Origin: Miscanthus floridulus
Lineage: Eukaryota; Streptophyta; Magnoliopsida; Poales; Poaceae
Assembly (NCBI RefSeq): GCF_019320115.1
Contig: NC_089587.1
Coordinates: 103,757,861 to 103,821,860, forward strand
Reading direction: 5' to 3'
Length of the DNA stretch: 64,000 bases
Made by a program: the position numbers and the translations under genes. Shown one piece after another: positions 58,986 through 64,000 of this stretch. Below the pieces are notes generated by a model. The model ran no database searches and was not told the origin of the DNA. It saw only the letters and a list, made by a program, of their open reading frames with translations. Position 1 is the stretch's first letter. Every line of letters starts with the position of its first letter.

Positions 58986-59637
58986 GGAATATCCAAAGAG
59001 GGCATCTGGGTTCTTCCCTCACCAGGTCACGCTCGCCACCGTTCGGCGCAATGGCGTAGAGCGCGTCACGCGCTGCCCACCTCGCCTCTACTGCGCCTTG
59101 CCAAGCGCTATACATGCCGCACTCACCCCTGTCCACATCGCCACTTGCCCGTGACCTCGCCTTCACCTCCAAAGCCGAGCCATGTTTGGGGATCTGGATC
59201 AGTTTGCCGATAGAGGCATCTTTGGCATCTTGGGCAGGAGGGAGGGCTCGGCTCCAGCGAGCCCCTGCTCGATGTCATCGGCATCGCGCGGGCTGTAGGA
59301 GGTGCCGACCATGGCCTGCTTGCCTCTGCTCAGCAGCCGGCGCAGCGACTGTAGCCTGGCTGAGACCGGGGACCACATCCCATCGATGGCCCTGGGCATC
59401 CAGCTTGCCGACAGCAGGGAGTTCATGGGCGGCGTGCTTAGGACCACGGGCCGCATCGAGATGTCGATGACCAGATTCTCCTTCCTACGCCCAGAGGCCG
59501 AGGAGCTCACGGCAGCGGCGCTGGTGCTGGTGACGAGCGGCGAGGGTGTGGCCAGGCCGGCGTTGGTGACCTCGTCGTGGGTGCCCTAGAAGAGGACGTT
59601 GGTGGGGAACACGGGGAACTCTAGCGACGTGCCGGAG
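58986..59637. other. GC-rich gene-like fragment of unknown identity
   Basis: GC content rises sharply against its surroundings, and open frames run on both strands: plus 59302-59589 and minus 59510-59199. The minus frame (S-A-S-G-R-R-K-E-N-L-V-I-D-I-S) has a protein-like residue mix, but I recognise no domain. It may be a captured or truncated host-gene piece, cut on the right by the CACTA 3 end at 59638. Confidence 0.4.
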
Positions 59638-59689
59638 CACTACTAGAGAACAGACTTTAGAACGATGTCCTAATTTGGCATTAGCCTCG

Positions 59690-59960
59690 GCATTTTTTGC
59701 CCCCGGGACTAAAGGACCCTTTAGTCCCGGTTGGTAATACGAACCGGGACTAAAGGTCCCTGCCCAACGGTCGTCCGCGGGGCAGGGGCCTTTAGTCCCG
59801 GCTGGTATTACCAACTGGGACTAAAGGTAAACCTTTAGTCCCGGCTGGTAATACCAGCCGGGACTAAAGCTTTTAGTCCCGGTTTGGGTGATGCCCCGGG
59901 AATAAAGATTAATCTTTAGTCCCGGTTTGGACCCCTAACCGGGACTAATAATCCCGGCCT
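59690..59960. repeat. Left subterminal repeat array of CACTA 3
   Basis: Inverted pairs of TTTAGTCCCGGTTGGTAAT / ACCGGGACTAAAGG, about five units, then CCTATAATTCAGCTC near 59958, which corresponds to the CTATAAATCCTGCTGG start block of CACTA 1. Confidence 0.88.
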
Positions 59961-60211
59961 ATAATTCAGCTCATTTCTTCCTCCCCGAGCCCGAGCCATT
60001 CCATTCAAACTCATTGCCTCTGTTTTTCAGCTTGCTGTTGTTCTTGCTCTCTTCCCCTCCATTGGTGTTGCTCTTCAATTTTGGAGGTAACAAACTTAAT
60101 CCTCTTATGTTTTATCAGTAGCTTATCTCATTTTGCGATGTAGATGCATGTGTAACTTTATATGTTGGACTTTATTATGATTTTATATGTAAACTTAGAA
60201 AATTGTAGAAA

Positions 60212-60444
60212 ATCCGTACTAGTTGAACTTGCGGACCTGTGTTCAAGTCGGCGAGCATGTTCTCTGCCGAGCGGTAACGGACGTCAAGGAGGAGCTTTGA
60301 TTCTATGAGGGAGAGCGGCAACGGTCATGGAAGACCGTGTTCCCTTTCTCGTAGAATCGGAGCTCTTCCTTGGCCTAGTACGGTGCCGTCCGGTGGAGAA
60401 ATGCTCGCCGAGTTGATCACGTAAGCAAGTCAACTAGTACGGAT
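60212..60444 (-). repeat. 233-bp module with 15-bp inverted ends, copy b
   Basis: Ends ATCCGTACTAGTTGA and TCAACTAGTACGGAT as in 30675-30907. Small differences from the other copies break the long minus-strand open frame. Confidence 0.8.
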
Positions 60445-60690
60445 GGTTATTTATTGAAACATGTTTTTGAGCTATAATTTGATGGATATTTGATAACTTC
60501 AGACCTACAAATGTCATCTACAAATGTTACTATCCTCGGCAACCTAAACGTCCGCGAGCTCGCCGATATCGAGTAGGTCACTTAGAATTATTTTTTCCAT
60601 GAAATGAACTACTTAGAAATCATGCCTTTTTTTAGAATTAAATTTTCCATGAAATGAAAAACTTAGTAAATAGTTAGAAAATTATAGAAA

Positions 60691-60923
60691 ATCCGTACTA
60701 GTTGAACTTGCGGACCGTGTTCAGCTCGGCCAACATGTTCTCTGCCGAGCGGTAACGGACGTCAAGGAGGAACTTTGATGCTACGAGGGAGAGCTGCAAC
60801 GGTCGTGGAAGACCGTGTTCCCTTTCTCGTAGAATCGGAGCTCTTCCTTGGCCAAGTACGGTGCCGTCCGGTGGAGAAATGCTGGCCGAGATGATCACGT
60901 AAGCAAGGTCAACTAGTACGGGT
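60691..60923 (-). repeat. 233-bp module with inverted ends, copy c
   Basis: Third copy, 247 bp after copy b. The right end reads TCAACTAGTACGGGT (one change). The minus-strand frame of 67 codons is open, as in copy a. Confidence 0.8.
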
Positions 60924-61072
60924 GGTTATTTATTGAAACATGTGAAATCCGTACTAGTTTTGTTTAAATATATCATTTTAGAAAATATGAAATTTACACT
61001 AGTTTGCAAAAATAAGTATAGAAAGTAGATGACAACTGGTACCGGATCATCGGCCTCTTGTTCGGTTGCGAA

Positions 61073-61549
61073 ATGACTGAGGCCAGAACTCCCTCTCATT
61101 ATCTGCGGCAAGTGTAAGCAGAAAATTGTGATGGAGTACCGAGTCAAGAGACAGGGACCCAACAAAGGCCGTGTTTTCTACAAGTGCCCGGATCGCGATG
61201 TGAGTTTCTTACGCATTTTATCTTTATGGCTAATTGACCTGCTTTTCTTGAATATTTTTTACTAAATATTTTTTGGCTTTAATTACAGTGGGAGGGCAAT
61301 GGATGCGATGGTTGGTACTGGGAGGAAGATTATGCTACATACATGCAGAATTTGGGTGCGCTTGAGGTAGCGGCTGCTGCTGATGAGGCAGTGAGCCAGC
61401 AGGAGAAGCTTATTGATATTCAACAGAAGAATGATTTGTCTGTTTTAGTTGCGTATGATCACAAAATAATTATGTTACTGAAGTGCATTGTAGTTTTAGT
61501 TTGTTTAGTGATAGTTGGGATTGCTTACGTTGTAGCCAGACTTAGTTAA
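61073..61549 (+). pseudogene. GRF-type zinc-finger protein with C-terminal membrane segment (CACTA 3 ORF1), frameshifted
   Basis: Two exons. Exon 1 (to 61199) holds the first half of a GRF zinc finger: C-G-K-C-K-Q-K, then V-F-Y-K-C-P-D-R-D. The intron 61200-61288 has GT...AG borders. Exon 2 (61289-61549) continues W-E-G-N-G-C-D-G-W-Y-W, then an Ala/Glu/Gln-rich helix. It ends in a hydrophobic run (I-V-V-L-V-C-L-V-I-V-G-I-A-Y-V-V-A) like a transmembrane anchor, before the stop at 61547-61549. The ATG at 61073 gives M-T-E-A-R-T-P-S in a different frame from the finger, so a 1-2 base indel near 61095 probably broke the start. GRF fingers bind single-stranded nucleic acid in known proteins; the role in a transposon is unknown. 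Confidence 0.68.
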
Positions 61550-61638
61550 TTAATCAACCATGTGTGTGTCATTTATGTTGTGTAATAAAATACTAAATTA
61601 TGTTCAAGGTTTTCATAATTTGTCGTGTAATACAGATT

Positions 61639-64000
61639 ATGTCACGCCATTGGATGTACAATGCTGATCGCCGCTCCCAAGACTTTATTGAGGGCTTGCA
61701 CTATTTCTTAGGTGTGGCCGAGGCAAATAAGCGGGATGGTTTCATGTGTTGTCCATGTGCCCTATGTAAGAATTTAAAGGAATATTCAAGCTCAATGAGT
61801 CTTCATTCACATTTGCTTAAGTCAGGTTTCATGTCAAACTATATATGTTGGACTAAGCATGGAGAAAGCGGAGTCATGATGGAAGAAGGTAAAGGAGAAG
61901 ATTTAGACATTGATGACATTATTGCTCAGTATGGTGCCTTTGATGATACTACAATGGGGGGAGATGAAGAAGAGGTAGCGGTAGAAGATGATCTCGGTGA
62001 TGCTCTTGGTGAAGCCATTCATGATGCACAACAAGAATGGGAAAGTGAAAAAGAGAAAGTTAAGTTCGAGCGCATGCTTGAGGATCATAGGAAGTTGCTA
62101 TACCCGACAGCCGAAGAGGGGCAAAAAAAGCTGGGTACAACACTGGAATTGCTACAATGGAAGGCAAAGAATGGTATATCCGACAAGGCAGTTGGGAATT
62201 TATTGAACCTCATAAAGAAGATGCTTCCGAAGCCAAATGAATTGCCCACCACTACGTACGAAGCAAAAAAGGTTGTCTGCCCATTGGGATTAAAAATCCA
62301 GAAGATACATGCATGTCCTAATGACTGCATCCTCTACCATGGCAATGAATACGAGAATTTGGATGAATGCCCGGTATGTAAAGCATCGCGGTATAAGATC
62401 AGGCGCGATGATCCTGGTGATGTCGAGGGTGAACAACGTCCTAGAAAGAAAATCCCTGCCAAGGTTATGTGGTATGCTCCTATAATACCATGCTTAAAAC
62501 GTTTGTTAGAAATAAAGACCATGCAAAGTTGTTGCGGTGGTATAAAGAAGACCGTAAGGTAGACAATATGCTGAGACACCCAGCTGATGGGTCCCAGTGA
62601 AGAGCGATAGACAGGGAATTTCCAGAGTTTGCAAATGAGGCTAGAAACTTAAGGTTCGCCTTAAGTACAGATGGTATGAATCCTTTTGGAGAGCAGAGCA
62701 CTAGTCATAGCACTTGGCCAGTTACTCTATGTATCTACAACCTTCCTCCATGGTTATGTATGAAGCGGAAGTTCATTATGATGCCGATCCTCATCCAAGG
62801 TCCGAGGCAACCTGGCAACGATATTGATGTCTATCTGAAGCCATTAGTTGAAGAACTTCTAGTTTTATGGAACAAACCAGGTGTACGTGTCTGGGATGAG
62901 TACAAACAAGAACACTTTGACCTACGAGCAATGTTGTTCATAACAATCAATGATTGGCCTGCTTTAAGTAATCTTTCAGGTCAGACAAACAAAGGATATA
63001 ATGCATGCACACATTGTTTTGATGACCTTGACAGTATATATTTGAAAAGATGTCGAAAGGTCGTGTACCTTGGCCATCGTCGATTCCTTCCGTTGAATCA
63101 CCAAGTAAGAAAGAAAGGGAAGCATTTTAAAGGTAAGCCAGACCATCGAAAGAAGCCTTATAACCGAACCGAGGAAGATGTACTCGCAATGGTCAAGGAT
63201 GTGAAAGTAGTATTTGGAAAGGGACAAGGTAGTGAATCTGTTCCCAAAGATGCTAAGGGACACGCACCCATGTGGAAGAAGAAGTCCATCTTTTGGGAGC
63301 TACCCTATTGGCAAGTCCTAGAGGTCCGCCACGCAATCGACGTGATGCACCTAACAAAGAATCTTTGTGTGAACCTGTTAGGATTCATGGGTGTGTACGG
63401 GAAGCCAAAGGATTCACTTGAAGCACGCCAGGACTTGCAGGGCATGAAAGAACGAGACAATCTTCATCCAGAGAAGACAGATGATGGACGTCATTACTTA
63501 AGTCCTGCTAGCTACACGCTTAGCAAAGAAGAGAGGGACAACATGTTCGAATGTCTAAGCAGCATCAAGGTCCCATCGGGATTCTCCTCCAATATAAAGG
63601 GTATAATAAATGTGCCAGATAAGAAATTCCTAAACTTAAAGTCCCATGACTGCCACGTGCTTATGACGCAATTGCTTCCAGTTGCTTTAAGAGGAATTCT
63701 ACCTCCACATGTACGTCTAGCCACCGTGAAGCTATGTGCATTCCTCAATGCAATTTCTCAGAAGGCAATCAATCCAGTGGAACTAGCTACTCTACAGAAT
63801 GATGTGGTTCAATGTCTTGTTAGCTTTGAGTTGGTGTTCCCTCCATCCTTCTTTAATATCATGACACACATCCTAGTTCATTTGGTGAAGGAGATTAGTA
63901 TTCTTGGACCTGTGTTCTTACATAACATGTTCCCCTTCGAGAGGTTTATGGGAGTCTTGAAGAAATATGTGAAAGTCCGTTCTAAGCCTGAAGGAAGCAT
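61639..64000 (+). pseudogene. TNP2-type CACTA transposase (partial, two lesions, runs off the window)
   Basis: Catalytic transposase of En/Spm elements. The start at 61639 (M-S-R-H-W-M-Y) follows an acceptor-like TACAG and begins the transposase-associated domain (PF13963), about 61639-61860, with Cys pairs in M-C-C-P-C-A-L-C. Acidic linker 61870-62090, then the region with C-P-N-D-C-I-L-Y-H (62312). The Transposase_21 (TNP2) core follows: S-T-D-G-M-N-P-F-G (near 62668), N-D-W-P-A-L-S-N-L-S-G, C-T-H-C-F-D, H-A-I-D-V-M-H-L-T-K-N-L (near 63333), then F-P-F-E-R-F-M-G near the end. Lesions: a frameshift near 62500, then a TGA at 62598-62600 where Trp is usual. Open from there to 64000. Probably recently inactivated. 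Confidence 0.88.

Larger units (their letters stand above)
59638..64000 (+). mobile_element. CACTA (En/Spm) transposon 3, left part (continues past the window)
   Basis: Starts CACTACTAGAGAACAGACTT, nearly the same as CACTA 1. Subterminal CCTTTAGTCCCGG repeats at 59690-59960 and the CCCTGCCCAACGG motif also match CACTA 1, so the two are one family. It carries two 233-bp modules, a GRF-type zinc-finger gene and a TNP2 transposase. The preceding triplet GAG should be the target duplication; the right end is outside the window. It is the best candidate for an autonomous or recently autonomous relative of CACTA 1. Confidence 0.9.

Overview
This window is intergenic DNA from a plant nuclear genome, almost certainly a grass. 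I infer this from the repeat families (a Ty3/gypsy family with an antisense extra ORF, CACTA transposons with TTTAGTCCCGG subterminal repeats, Stowaway-type MITEs) and from one GC-rich, intronless AP2/ERF gene. A panicoid grass (sorghum, maize or sugarcane relative) is my best guess but is not proven. Nearly all of the 64 kb is nested transposable elements. I found only one ordinary host gene, the AP2/ERF transcription factor at 38956-39651 on the minus strand.

Layout. 1-10343 is the 3' part of a plus-strand gypsy element (copy 1: gag end, protease, RT, RNase H, integrase, antisense ORF, 3' LTR). It is inserted in an older minus-strand gypsy element whose 5' LTR is 23501-24014. That older element's gag is split again by two solo LTRs of one family with very long LTRs (10459-15159 with TSD GACCA; 17424-23282). 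The second solo LTR carries a further solo LTR (21984-23179, TSD CATAG). The gag frame stays open across both junctions when each insert and one 5-bp duplication are disregarded. 24770-26511 is another solo LTR (TSD ATGGA). 26517-29536 is mostly unassigned, with a perfect 44-bp-arm hairpin at 28433-28541.

29540-37785 is a composite CACTA element (TSD CCC) with an Ulp1-like cysteine protease pseudogene, a duplicated promoter block and a nested small CACTA (35323-36654, TSD AGC). 37789-38955 is MITE- and (TA)n-rich DNA downstream of the AP2/ERF gene. A degenerate Ty1/copia element (39955-45255, TSD GGAAG) sits about 300 bp upstream of that gene's start codon. 46026-57528 is a structurally complete but coding-dead copy 2 of the first gypsy family (TSD GCTAG). 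57534-59637 holds LTR-like and GC-rich gene-like remnants. From 59638 to the window end lies a second CACTA element of the same family as 29540-37785. It encodes a GRF-type zinc-finger protein with a C-terminal membrane segment and a TNP2-type transposase with few lesions.

How the parts relate. The gypsy copies carry decayed parts for reverse transcription and integration, plus a conserved antisense ORF of unknown role. The right-hand CACTA keeps most of a transposase, so this family is the youngest-looking coding element here. No tRNA, rRNA or CRISPR was seen.
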